A stretch of 64,000 nt of DNA, taken from assembly GCA_947034885.2 (NCBI GenBank), contig OX344752.2, positions 19,592,001 to 19,656,000 on the forward strand. The letters are read 5' to 3'. A model generated the notes under the pieces. It had not been told where the DNA came from and ran no database searches. It saw only the letters and a program-made list of their open reading frames with translations. The position numbers were made by a program, and so were the translations under genes. This stretch comes from Thuidium tamariscinum. Its lineage: Eukaryota > Streptophyta > Bryopsida > Hypnales > Thuidiaceae. Positions 35,892 to 47,237 of this stretch are shown piece by piece. Positions within the stretch are counted from its first letter, which is position 1. Every line of letters starts with the position of its first letter.

Positions 35892-37810
35892 TTAAGGTAG
35901 ACAAACCCATACCCGACCTTTTAAGCAGATAGGGTGCTACAGAGACTTTGGAGGATGGGAGGAAATATTGACAAGATTAGCCTTTTTGTACCCAATGTGT
36001 GCACAGAAAAAAAAAAAGATAATATAATATAACAAAGTTTTTATTTGAGTGCAAAATCAGGACTAGTAGGTCCCTAAAACCAGCTCTAGATCTACACTAT
36101 GGCCGAGCCTTTGTTGACCTAAAACTGACTGCTGTGAATAATAAAACATTTAGAATTGGACCTTATTCCACCAACATAGAACTGGGAGACAGATGCCCAT
36201 GTGTCATTGCCAAATGCAGAGCACGTCATCATTGCAAGCCTGTTTCCAAATCCGCTCTGACAAACCAGAAACCCGTCAATTAACCCCTCAAATTAATGCA
36301 CTCCCAATCCCATCACCGTCTGCCACATTAAGTACAGAACTTTTAGATCTCAACTGCTCGGTGAAAGAGCCTGATGTAGGGTGCGGCATTGGGGACCAGT
36401 CGGAAATGGGTTTGCCTACCTTATACGACGAAAATCAATGAACGCTGCCAAGGAGGCTCAAATCTGTGTCAGAACCCACCTGCACTAGTAAATGTCAAGT
36501 TCGTTCAATTGGGCGGTTGAGAAAACCTACTTTATTTGTCCCGTAGATTAGAAAATAATTAAAAAAATTTTAAAAACATATGGTTAATGTATACACCTAA
36601 AAGATAAAGGTAACCACTAAAGGAAAATGATAGAAATTTTTCCAAGTAGTGAGAACTAGAAAAGTGCCCAAATCTTAAGAAAATAGATACTTCAAATAAT
36701 ATTTTAATTAATATAAATAAATAAATTTTAAACATTAAAAATACAAAATTTCTATTTGGAAGAATTTTAAGGAGATGGTCATCCACCAAACAAATCACCT
36801 AAATTTTTTTCTTACATGTTTCATATGATAGTGCATGTATGCTATAAATATCTATATTATAGGTGTTTAAGTTATAAACGCTTTCAATGGTTGCATGATA
36901 TCTACTTATATATATGCTCAAGGCTCAGACGGTCACACTTTCATGCTCACATACTAGGACCGTTGAGACAACATGTCACCTACCTTGTCCATTTTGTGGG
37001 TTGGCACAAGACATGATGGACATGTTTTTAGTATAAGTATCTAACCTTTTAGGATGAAATTAGTTAAAAATCAGTTCATGCAACTCTTAGGAAATATGTT
37101 TATTTTTCTTGGAACTCTTTAGAAACATCAATCTTTCTATTTTGTACAAGGAAACTAATCAACATTGATAAGGAGGTTCAAATTTGTATCAAAATGAACC
37201 TTTTTAGTTATTTATTTTGACAAAGTGCTAGGACGGCATTCATTTATAATTTGGTAAAGCATTGTATTCCTACATCATGTCCATCTTTCAATTCCAAAAA
37301 CACTTTTTAATCATATTCATACATTTTTGCATCTATATTTGACAATTTCATCCATATTTTTAATAGAAATGAAAAAATCCAGCAAAGAAAGATTTCTTTC
37401 ATTTGGCAAAAAGTAAACATTTATTTTGAAATGGTGCAATCTAATTCTTTGGTGCCAAAAAAAAGGGCTGGTGAGAACCCACCCTTATTAGATGTCAAGT
37501 TTGTTCAATTAATGGTTGAAAAATCCATTCTTGTCTTGTAGATTGAATGTAGTTATATATTGTATATGTATGTATATATATATTACAACTTGGCATTGGA
37601 ATTGTGTGAATTTAAATAGAACCATTAGAGAGAAAGTGGACTCTTTGGAGGGCTACTAAGAAACTCTCTAGAAGACCTTAATTAAGCTTCTTTTTTTATT
37701 GTGTCCTTTTAATAATGAATGTTCTTCTATCTACTCTTGTTCACTTTAGGTTGGGGTGTGATGATTGTGGCATGATAAGTGTTTGAAAACCATTCGGCTC
37801 ATTTACTGGG
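35892..37810. other. Repeat-rich spacer with an F1 remnant
   Basis: About 36545-36805 is an F1 copy without ends; it has the 'taGtGAGAACTAGAAAAGTGCCC' and 'GGAGATGGTCATCCACCAAA' landmarks. About 36440-36550 and 37470-37560 share 'GAACCCACC', 'GTCAAGTTyGTTCAATT' and 'GTAGATT' and so form a dispersed repeat. An open frame of 82 codons at 36193-36441 has no recognisable domain. Confidence 0.45.
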
Positions 37811-38763
37811 GGGTGATTGCAAGAAACACTTGTATTATTAGTTGCATTTGTAGGAATATTGTCCATTTTCTTAAAGTGTTTTAAAATTATAAAATTAATT
37901 TTAATTTTTTTGAAAAATATATAAATTATAATACCTTCATAAAAAAAATTCCCGGGAAGGAAAAGTATAGAGAAATTCTCTAAGTAGAAGATTGAACTAG
38001 AAAATTGCAAAATCTCAAGAAAATTGTTTTTTTTAATGTTATAATTTATAAAAATGATAATAATAATAATGAAATCTTAAAATTATCCATTTATAGAAGT
38101 TCTATGGAGATGGTCATTTACCACAAAACCCCACCAAAATAACATTTTATCTATATGGTCAATTTCATTAAAATGGCGGTATTCCGAGTGCCATTTTGAC
38201 ATATTCCGTGTGCCACTTTGACAAATTTCAAGTGCCATTTTGACATATTTTGTGTACCATTTTGACATAGAGGCTTAGTGGTAGAGGAAGAAAATGTGCC
38301 ATTTTAACGAAATGTCATGCCATTCTATTGGAGTACCGCCATTTTAACGAAATTGACCATCTATTTCAAATTACAAGAAGGAAGGAGTTCATTTTATGAA
38401 TTTCTACATGACATAAAATTAAATATTTTTGAAATTCTTTTGGACAATAGCTATAAACATACTAGAAGACTACTTCTTCTAAATTTCTATTCAAAATTCA
38501 TTTTTGGGGGTACTAATTGTTTCTAAAAAACCTTGAATGGTTGAATTGGCAAACGTGACATAAAATTGGGGACTATTTTAAATAATAAATTAGATTTAAA
38601 AATTATAAAAAAACAACTAGACAAGGTATGTAATGTCAATCATGAGTGCCTTATTTATAAATATTGAGTTATTTGAAGTCAAAATGCAAAAAAATTGGCC
38701 AAAGATCATATTTGGATATATAGTGTGACATCAAAATAGTATAGGTGTTTCTTGCAATCACCC
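37811..38763 (+). mobile_element. F1 element, copy 4, carrying a nested F2 MITE
   Basis: The ends GGGTGATTGCAAGAAACACT and GTGTTTCTTGCAATCACCC are near-perfect inverted repeats. The span is 953 bp; subtracting the nested F2 element (206 bp) and one 4-bp target copy gives 743 bp, the normal F1 length. The flanking 4-mers TGGG and AAGG do not match well, so no target duplication is claimed. Confidence 0.8.
38155..38360. mobile_element. F2 MITE nested in F1 copy 4 (206 bp)
   Basis: The ends ATGGTCAATTTCATTAAAAT and ATTTTAACGAAATTGACCAT are inverted. CTAT flanks both sides exactly (38151-38154 and 38361-38364). Internally 'GTGCCATTTTGACATATT' recurs three or four times in tandem with small changes. 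Confidence 0.85.
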
Positions 38764-38804
38764 AAGGTAAACACTAAGCAATAAGCCTTTAAAACTTTGG
38801 TTTA

Positions 38805-39507
38805 AGGTCATGGCAAAAAACACTTGTTCTTTTTGTGCCCTCTTAGCCTATAACAAATGTTTTTTTGTTTATAACTTTTGTTTCGTATGTCCATTTGCTA
38901 TGAAGCTACAAATGGTAGTTAAAGGCTTTAAGTAATTTATTTTTTCAATTTCTTAAAATAAATTGATTATTTTTAAAAAATTCCCAATTAGATGTCTACT
39001 TTGGCTATTTTGAAGGTTTTTAGTACTATTTCCAACCCAAAATGAGAATTTGAAGGTGAAAATTAGAATTCAAGGACTTCTATAGTAATGGAGCTTGTAA
39101 AAAGATTTTATAGAAATAGTAAAGTATCCACTTTCTACATGTGTTCAAAGCGTACTACCTTTGTAGACACGGAGAGAACACATTTTTTTTGAAGATGAAA
39201 ATGGTCAAATAGAAGCATGTTCAAGTTGGGAATTATTTATTTATTTATTTTCCAAATTTTTTTACTATTTTCTAAATATCAAATTTCAAAGTGTCTATTT
39301 TCTTGCATTTTTCATCACTCTTTGAGAGAGCATAACTTTTAGAGAAAAAACTCTCTAGGTCAAAATTTTAACTTAAACACTATTTAGAGTGCTCTACAGA
39401 TTATCCATATTTTATTTCATTTAAGAAAAAATTATTGCAAAAGTCATAGTACTATAGTACTCAAGCCATTTTGAGCCCAAAATATCAAGTGTTTCTTGCT
39501 ATGATCC
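38805..39507 (+). mobile_element. F1 element, copy 5 (703 bp, diverged)
   Basis: The ends AGGTCATGGCAAAAAACACT and AAGTGTTTCTTGCTATGATCC are F1-type inverted repeats. Flanking 4-mers TTTA and TTGA differ at one base. It starts 41 bp after F1 copy 4. The interior is more diverged than in other copies. Confidence 0.65.
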
Positions 39508-39941
39508 TTGATAGTTATTGATATTTTAAGAGAGGTGGATCATGACAACAAGTGGCATGTTTTGTTTTGTTTTATTCAAAGATAAGACAATATGAGTCTA
39601 ATTAATTAAAGAGATGGAATAATACCTTTTCACATTACTTTGTAAACATAGCACTACAATCCAAAGGATTAAAATATGAAAAAAAAATTGAAGATAAATA
39701 CAAAAAACAAAGGAACCTCCTTTCCACATGAGTATGACAAAATACATGAATATATTGTTGTATAGCAAGTTGCCTTTTCAAAAAAAAATCTTGTGGGTTC
39801 ACACAAGACATAGACATGCTTTGGTGTACTTCAAGTTCTAAGGCTGGTAGGGCTCTTGAAATAACCATTTACTTATCACATGCAACCAAGCATCTACAGA
39901 GTCCTGATTCTTTCTCCAATGATACATCATGCCACTAATTA

Positions 39942-40266
39942 GGGAGGAGGCTCCAAAACCGCTCAGGCTCCAAAACCGCTCACCTTCTAAAATGTATATT
40001 TCTGGTACATGATGCTTTTTGATCTTTACAGTAATGTACAAACGGTGAACATTTGAAGGGGTGGACGGTTTTGGAGCCCTATGCCATATTGACTTCAGAA
40101 ATTCATAACTAATTCTACAGAGCTCCAAAAAATATGAAACGACTTGGGTTAGATGCCTATTCAAGCTCTATTTCTAGAAAAGTTCACTGAAAAACATTTG
40201 AAGATGTTTCACCTGCCCAAAATTCTGTTCCAGCCCTTAGATGGTCGGTTTATGGACCTCCTGCCT
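39942..40266 (-). mobile_element. T325 PIF/Harbinger-like MITE, copy 2 (325 bp)
   Basis: The ends GGGAGGAGGCTCC and GGACCTCCTGCCT are inverted, with TTA outside each (39939-39941 and 40267-40269). It is the reverse-oriented counterpart of 30097-30421. It differs by having 'GCTCAGGCTCCAAAACCGCTCACC' at the left. No coding capacity. Confidence 0.85.
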
Positions 40267-40269
40267 TTA

Positions 40270-41172
40270 AATTCTTCCGAACATGGCCACTAGCCATTGA
40301 CAAATCCATCTTGCTTCGAGTGGAGGACAACCTGTCCCCAAGTCAACCCATTTAATTTGTTCAAGTTACATGCTATTGGTCTCCAACATTACTCAAGTTA
40401 AATCATGTCGAAGGCCAAAGTGATGATGTAAGTGGTCAACCAGTTAAATCATCATGAAGGAAAGTAGTATAAAATAGTGGCACTCATAGAATGAATGCCA
40501 TCTAAGTTAAATCAGCCTTTTAAGTTTCCAGTGCGTGGTGGAACCTCCTTCAATTCAGCTGGAGATATCAAATACTGAACTCGTTTCAGAAGCTCAAATG
40601 CTCTTCAGTGGACATTCCTCAGCTGCTTGTGCTTTGCAAACTGAAATCGTCAGGTACTTAGCTTTCATCAATTCCTTGAATTCCCTGTGTTCAGCAAATG
40701 TCTTGAAATTAAAATCTTGGTCTTGTCTTCATTTGGTCAGAGTAGAAATTTTGAGGACAGTGCGTGGCAGCGTGGCCAATGCACCGTATGCTGAGTCCAT
40801 GGATGCTTGATCTGAGTGACCTTATTGATCTGTCCAGAATCCCATTCAAAGCAAACGATGATGTTTCGCACTCACATCGTTCGGTGCAATGTATGATGTT
40901 TCAGTAGAGACTGAGAATAGTTTGTTTGCACATTTATTTACATCCTCAGTTGCTTCCTGAATTGATGACTTTGGCACTTAGTTTGCATGTCCTGAAACGT
41001 AAATCATTACCAGTCCTAAACTTTGGGCTTTTTGCAATTGCATGTCATGATTTGGGCGCTCTGAATTGCACCAATGTAAGGAATTTGATGTATGTTACAG
41101 TAATTCTATCATTGATTATATGAGGACTTTTCTTCATTTCTCTGAGGGGGATGCCAACCTTGGGATCTAGTC
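40270..41172. other. Upstream region of the peroxidase gene
   Basis: Less A+T-rich than the spacers to the left. Two open frames (40535-40810 and 40926-41123) have no known domain. No promoter element can be named with confidence. Confidence 0.35.
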
Positions 41173-41491
41173 ATGGCGAATTTCATTCAGAAGGTGGAAA
41201 AATTTCATTACTTTCACACTTTCTCCAGTTCAGACTGCATGATTTGAAATCTAAAATTATTTGTAATAGATTTTTGAAATCTGTATGTGTCGAAGACGTC
41301 TGAAATGTATACGTATTTGAGATGTTTCAAAGTGCACAGTTCTAAGCCTAAATCTGTCATAGATTTTTGAAATCTGTAGGGGTCCTAGATGTCTTAAAGT
41401 CTATTACCCTCCTAGATGTCAGTTTTGAGTTTCGACTGCACGGTCTGAAAATTGGCATATGGAATAGCGCCATTTTAATAAAATGCGCCAT
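41173..41491. mobile_element. F2 MITE, copy upstream of the peroxidase (319 bp)
   Basis: The ends ATGGCGAATTTCATTCAGAA and ATTTTAATAAAATGCGCCAT are inverted. The interior matches F2 copy 1 ('TCTGAAATCTAAAat', 'GATTTTTGAAATCT'). It ends about 310 bp before the peroxidase start codon, so it may lie in the promoter or leader. Confidence 0.75.
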
Positions 41492-41803
41492 TAGCCTGCT
41501 TGAAACTGTAAACTTGAACCAATGCTTTCGTTCTGACCTTCAGGATCTGCCTGGAATTCCTTGACAAAAGATGAATCGTGTTTGCGACTCTCGAACGCAC
41601 ATTACAATGTTCATGGTTCTATGCAACTATTTTTTGTTTCAGTTAGTGTACTACATTAGCTAGTACTGCGGTACCAATTGAAGTGCTTCGAAGGACTTGG
41701 TACAATTTCTTTTTGTAGGATTCAATTCTTTGAAATCGAAGGTGCTTGCCACGAATATTCCACTGACGACTCACATCTCAGACAGGGCTTTCCGAAAACT
41801 GCA

Positions 41804-44800
41804 ATGGAGAAGACGTTGTTGCCAACAGCTTTCGTGCAGCAGCTTCACCGCCATGTTCGTCAGATCCAGCAAGTCCTGCCGACAGGGAAGCTCGTGAACC
41901 TGGTGATGGCCTTTCTCACGCTGTCCTCAGGGCTGGCGCTGGTGAATGGCGCCACGCCAGGCAGTGAGCTCGGTTTCCTCTACTACAACGGGCTGTGCCC
42001 CAGCTTCGGCGCTCAAGCGACTAAGAAGTTTCAAGATCTTACGGATTCTATTGTGGCACCCAAAATTGCTGCTGATCCTGGACTTGCCGCTGCCTTGATG
42101 AGGTGTGTATGGACACATCACAACAGGACTCGATCGCTCGTTTAATTTTACTGCCATTCTGTACATTCTGTTTTCCAATCTAGTCTTTAGTTGTGGTAGA
42201 AAAATTCGTGAAACGCATATATAGGTGTTGTTTTGAATTCCGTTGGTTAGATTTGTCCAGAGCTTCTTTAGTATGAACAAAATATCAGAATTGGATGGAA
42301 ATTTATGATTGAAAATATATGACATGTAGAAGGCTTGGGCCTTCTCTGATAAGTAGAACATGAATTTACTAACAACAACGTGTGGAAGCAATTAAAACTC
42401 GGCATATGAACTCAGTCCTTGAATTAATTCCATTTCGTTTCCAAGCAGTTGAGCATTGGTTTCTAGGCAATATACTTGTCAACACGCACAGCCTGTCTGA
42501 GATCCCATCTCAGATGTGGTCACAAGGAACTTTACAAATTTGGCTTGCAAGTCGTATCCTAGACGGACTTCTGAAAACTTAAATCTATATCTTTCCTAGT
42601 TTTTTGAGTATTTATAAGCGAATGTACACAACAATTTTTGCAATATAGTAATATTGAAGTCTTCCATTTAAGACGTCTTTAAGCTTGATCAACAGAAGTT
42701 CTGCAACATAATTTAAAGGTTGTGCAGCAGTGAATAAACACAGAGATGTAAAAGTCTCATGGGGCCATATGAATATGGAATCTCATTTCCTCTCTCGCAA
42801 TTTCCTGAAACAACTTCATTGCAATTTATGTGCAGGCTAGCGTTTCACGACTGCTTTGTTGAGGTAAGCCTTTTCCACAAGCCTGAGCACTCAAGGAAGT
42901 ACTATCAAAATATCAATTGCTGAGCAATTTAACTGTTTCTCCGCTGTGGAAATTCATAAGTGGAAGGAACTTGAGCTATTTCCTTACGAATTGATATTTT
43001 ATTTGCATTTGACTTAAGACAGTTTTGTGATTTCATTTTGGGCGCGCGCGTGCAGGGGTGTGATGGCTCCGTTCTGCTAAATACTACAAATGATAATTCT
43101 CCCGCCGAGAAGGATTTAACTCTCAACCTTTCCCTGAGAGGGTTCGAAGTCATTGATGCAGTCAAAGCTGCGTTGGAGCCCAACTGCCCAGGAGTCTTTT
43201 CATGTGCCGACATTCTCCAAGAGGTTGCCCTGGCAGCACAGAGACATGTGCCGGTAAGCTAAGCAAGTTTCTCTCTCAATGATTAATTATCCTCATTGTA
43301 CGTCGATCAAGGCCTGCATTCCAAACAATATTCGGTCTAACTTCTCTGCAGTTCACGATTGTTTCGAGGATCTTCACTTCAAATTAGTGCAGAGGCTGGC
43401 TGGCTGAAGTAGAAACTGGAGGCCGAGTACTGATTTCCACATCATATTTGGCATGGATCGTGAGCTTTGTATTGAATAAACTAGAATTCTGTACTGTTGT
43501 TCTTTTTTTTTCAGTGTCTCTTCGATTCCAGACCTCCTTCAATTCTTGCATTTTTCCTGTTTAATTTCTCGACGTGGAAGGAGCCTTCCCAAGATTAGTT
43601 AGTAATGAACGCTACGATGGGGTCGCTCATTTGAAATCCTCTTCAAATCCCACCCTTTTCAAACCCACATTCGAACCGTTTTCAGAGCTTCCATGAGAGA
43701 GCTTTACTCCATGACAGAAATTGCGCGTGCAAGTTCGATTCAGTGTTGTAGGATTCTTCAATAGCTAGTCTCGAGAAACTGTAGGAAGTGGGTGCGATTT
43801 GAAAAGGGTGGGATTTGAAAAACCAGGGTGGGATTTGAAGAGGATTGCCTTCAACTTAGTCTTGATCACGCAGGCTGTCTAAGTTTGGCTAATTCGAGAT
43901 TCTGTTGTGTTGGGCATCGATCTTCCATGGCTGCAGAACCAACCAAACCCTATGTCTAACTGGCTGCTGAGATACGGGAGGCGTGATGGACGAGTTTCTC
44001 TCGCAACGCGTGCTGTTCAATCCCTTCCTCTTCAAAACATGACTTATTCCGAGCTAGTGGCAAATTTCGCTGCACAAGGCTTGGACGCGACGGACCTGGT
44101 TCGCCTTTCAGGTATTATATCTGACTGAAGCACTAATAAAACAATAATGCTTTTGAAAATATTTCACCAAATTAGTAGGAAAGAAATTGTAAATTATAAT
44201 ATTCAGAGCAATCACCTAATGGTGATGCATAAAATAATGTGAAGTGCCCTCCATGTACTGCCATATTGGGATTGTTTCAAGAAACTTTTAAAAGTTAGAA
44301 ATCATAAAAAGAATCTTTCCCCCTGCACTACGTACTCATACAGTAGATTGAGCTCTCAATTCTTCTAACTGTATGAAGCTTAAATGGTTCTATATATGAC
44401 CTCCTTCTGTGTCTCTGTGCAAAGCATGAAAGTCAATTTGCTAATAATGTTGGGAATTTGTGACATCGATTTCAGGGTCAGCACTTGAAATTTGAAATTT
44501 ACACTAGAGTGGAGATTTGTAGTGCTTTGTTCGTGTCATTCCATGTCATAATTTTGGCACTATGAATTGTAACATTGTAAATGTTCCTTGTTTCCAAATG
44601 AATGTTGTTTGCACACAGGTTGACTTTCCTCCGTATTAACATTGTTTGTAACTCTATTTTTCAGGAGCCCATACTATTGGAGTTACTCATTGTATTGCCA
44701 TCTTCCAACGATTCTACAACTTCAGCGGCAACGGAACCGGCACTGATCCAGCTCTGAATCCCACTTTTGCTGCCAGTATCAAATCCCTGTGCCCCCCAAA

Positions 44801-45065
44801 CAAACCTCTCGATCTCATAAACTTGGATGTCATCACTCCATCTTATTTCGACAACGAGTACTACCACGATATTCAAAATGGCAAGGCTCTCTTCACTTCG
44901 GACGATGAATTGAAGAAGGACCCTGGTAATCTTGTTGCTCTTCTCGGAGACTCAAATGCTAGATTTGTTGGTAGCTTCGCCATTTCCTTCACAAAGATGA
45001 CCGAGATTAACGTGAAGCTGTACCCAAATGGGGAGATTCGTTCGAATTGCGCTCTTCGAAAGTAA
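41804..45065 (+). CDS. PRX: Class III (secretory) peroxidase
   Basis: Heme peroxidase that oxidises phenolics with H2O2 in the cell wall or vacuole. Exons: 41804-42102, 42836-42863, 43056-43253, 43937-44111 and 44665-45065 (1101 nt, 366 residues). All boundaries are GT-AG and keep the frame. RLAFHDCF holds Arg100 and distal His104; SGAHTIG holds proximal His236. All eight disulfide cysteines are visible (65, 106, 111, 153, 159, 243, 276, 362), as is the [11 protein letters not shown] block. A hydrophobic stretch at about 31-48 followed by NGA would be the signal peptide. The chosen ATG gives an unusually long run before it; Met35 ([16 protein letters not shown]) is an alternative start. The usual GGPxW before GRRDG is replaced by NPMSNW. 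Exon 2 is only 28 nt. All catalytic residues are intact, so the gene looks functional. Confidence 0.92.
43635..43846. mobile_element. Inverted-repeat element in peroxidase intron 3
   Basis: AATCCTCTTCAAATCCCACC on the left mirrors GGTGGGATTTGAAGAGGATT on the right, about 212 bp apart. A second inner copy GGTGGGATTTG lies at 43808-43818, so the right arm is doubled. It ends about 90 bp before the exon 4 acceptor. No clear target duplication is visible. Confidence 0.7.
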
Positions 45066-45593
45066 TCCAAAATTAATCACTCGCAGGAAACCTACTGACA
45101 GTTTGAGAAATTTATAGTTTCTCACTACCTCAGTGCAACTTGCTAATAATAGTGCGTGATTTTGAATCTCGCTACAGTACTGACTGCTATGCAAGCTAGT
45201 GGCTTGAAATTTTGTTTTAGTAAATATTGCATCACCTTGCAGTGTGTATGGATGTTAAATAATTCATTGACAGTACAGTCACTGAACTTGGAACTGCGTG
45301 GATTACCATCACTAACTTAGCATGGCACAACAATGAGGAAAAGTATCCTCTGTAGAATTCCTGTAAACTGAATACAAAGATTGAAATTCCATTTGCTATA
45401 AAGAAATGATCAACAGCATATGATTTCAATATTGTTTGTCATTCCAATTCGTATAAAGCTTGTATGGCATCCTACTTTGTGAAAATTTTATGCCGGGGCT
45501 CTCTTGTGTCTTATCAGATAGTAACATTGCATGACCTTTTCAAGGAGTTTCAGGGTTAACCAACCTAAACCATTCTCCTTTGGAAATTGGGAT
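45066..45593. other. Peroxidase 3' flank
   Basis: 3' untranslated and flanking sequence. No gene is recognised and no complete mobile element was found. Confidence 0.4.
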
Positions 45594-45907
45594 ACATAAG
45601 AGGTTTTTGGCCTTGTTGGGAGACTGTGAGTTTCTGGACTGTGGGAAGTCACTGAAAATTGTCCCAACAACTGATCTGATGTAATCTGATGTGGCGGAGA
45701 GACTTTCACATCAGATTAATTTAATTTAATTTATTTTTTTGAATTTTTGAATTTTTGAATTTAAAATTTAAAATAATTGATTATTTTTATTTTTTCAAAT
45801 TTTCAATATTTTTTAATTATTTTTTAATCTGACTTGCAATGGTTGGTTTACAGATTGGAGAACAAGGTTGAAATAGTCTCTTGTCACCATGAAAAAACCT
45901 CTTATGT
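45594..45907. mobile_element. CATAAGAGG-ended MITE, copy 2
   Basis: Left end ACATAAGAGGTTTTTGGCC and right end AAAAAACCTCTTATGT are inverted repeats. As in the copy at 23532-23890, an A/T-only stretch lies in the middle. A segment with 'ATCTGATGTGGCGGAGAG' and 'CACATCAGATT' adds an inner inverted repeat. Confidence 0.75.
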
Positions 45908-46507
45908 GTCTCCTTTTTGAATCTAAGGGAGTGAATGTAGTTTAATCTACAAAGAGTGGGAAATTGCAAGAGTGGGGGCTCCTACTTTCTAGCAAACCTT
46001 TCAAACCCTTCCTAATAATTGCAACTGACACGTATATGGTATGTTCTTTGGTGCATTGGAACCTTATCCTCCTTGCCAACAAAAAAATATGAAAATTTGA
46101 ACAATCTAATAACAATAACTAGATACAATACCAAAAAGTGATTATTTTCAGAGTATCAATGATATATGAAGGTTTGATTCAGCAACCAAGAGCCAAAATA
46201 GAATTTGCACATCAAATTTTATAGGATCCACATCACTTTGGACTACTCTTAAGATGATACATGTCAGTTGTTTTTTAAAAAGACTTAATTTTTGTCAAAT
46301 CTGACCTTATATCTAGGGTACAAACCTTATATATTCTTTGAGATTAACACTTATAAGTAAGCACTCTAAGTAGAATGGTCTTAGTAGAATGGTCAATAGG
46401 TTGTACATTATTTTGAAGCCAAAATTTTTCTTGAATTCAAATCATGCAATGTGTATTTATATAGTCAAATCAACACTAAGATAAAGATTCTTAGCAATAA
46501 CACTATA
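45908..46507. other. A+T-rich spacer
   Basis: Nothing recognised: no gene-like open frame and no complete inverted-repeat element. Confidence 0.4.
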
Positions 46508-47237
46508 GGGTCATTGTAAGAAACACCTGTCCTATTTGTTGTGTTTTGCAACAATACTCATGATTTTTTCAGTAGTACTATAAAATTAGAAAAAAATTTA
46601 AAAAAAATTTAAAAAATAGGAATAATGTATATACCTCTAAAATGAAGGTTTTCACCGAAGGAAATTGATAGAAAAATTCTCTAAGTAGGAGAACTTGAAA
46701 AGTGCCAAATCTCAAGAAAATAGGTACTTTGATTCAAAAATTAGGGAAAAATAGTAAAAATAAGTATTTTCAAAAAATAAAAAATGACCATTTGCAAAAA
46801 CTTTATGGAGATGGTCATTCACCAAAAACCCACCAAAATAATATTTTATATGTTTCAAAATACAAGCAGAAGGGAGCTCACTTTGTAGACCTCCACACCT
46901 CACAAAATTAACTTTTAAAAAAAATACTTTCTTGGAGAGCTAGAAATCTACTAGAATACCATCTCATCCAAATTTCATCTCAAAATCATTAAAAAAAGGT
47001 ATAGCTCAGGTACTAAAAACCCCTAAACTACCAAGAGTGACATCTAATCAGGGTCTATTTTTGGATAGTAAAATATTTTTTTAAATTATGAAAAAATCAA
47101 GGAAGGTGTATAATAGTTATGAGTACCTTTCCTATAAATCTTGAGTCATTTGGAGCTAAAACACAAAAGTTATGGCCAAAAAACTGATCAGCATGCAACG
47201 TGTGACAAAATAGTACATGTGTTTCTTGCAATGACCC
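46508..47237 (+). mobile_element. F1 element, copy 6 (730 bp)
   Basis: The ends GGGTCATTGTAAGAAACACC and GTGTTTCTTGCAATGACCC are inverted. Flanking 4-mers TATA and TAAA differ at one base. The interior is one of the clearest copies, with 'CTCTAAGTAGGAGAACTTGA' and 'TTTATGGAGATGGTCATTCA'. Confidence 0.85.
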
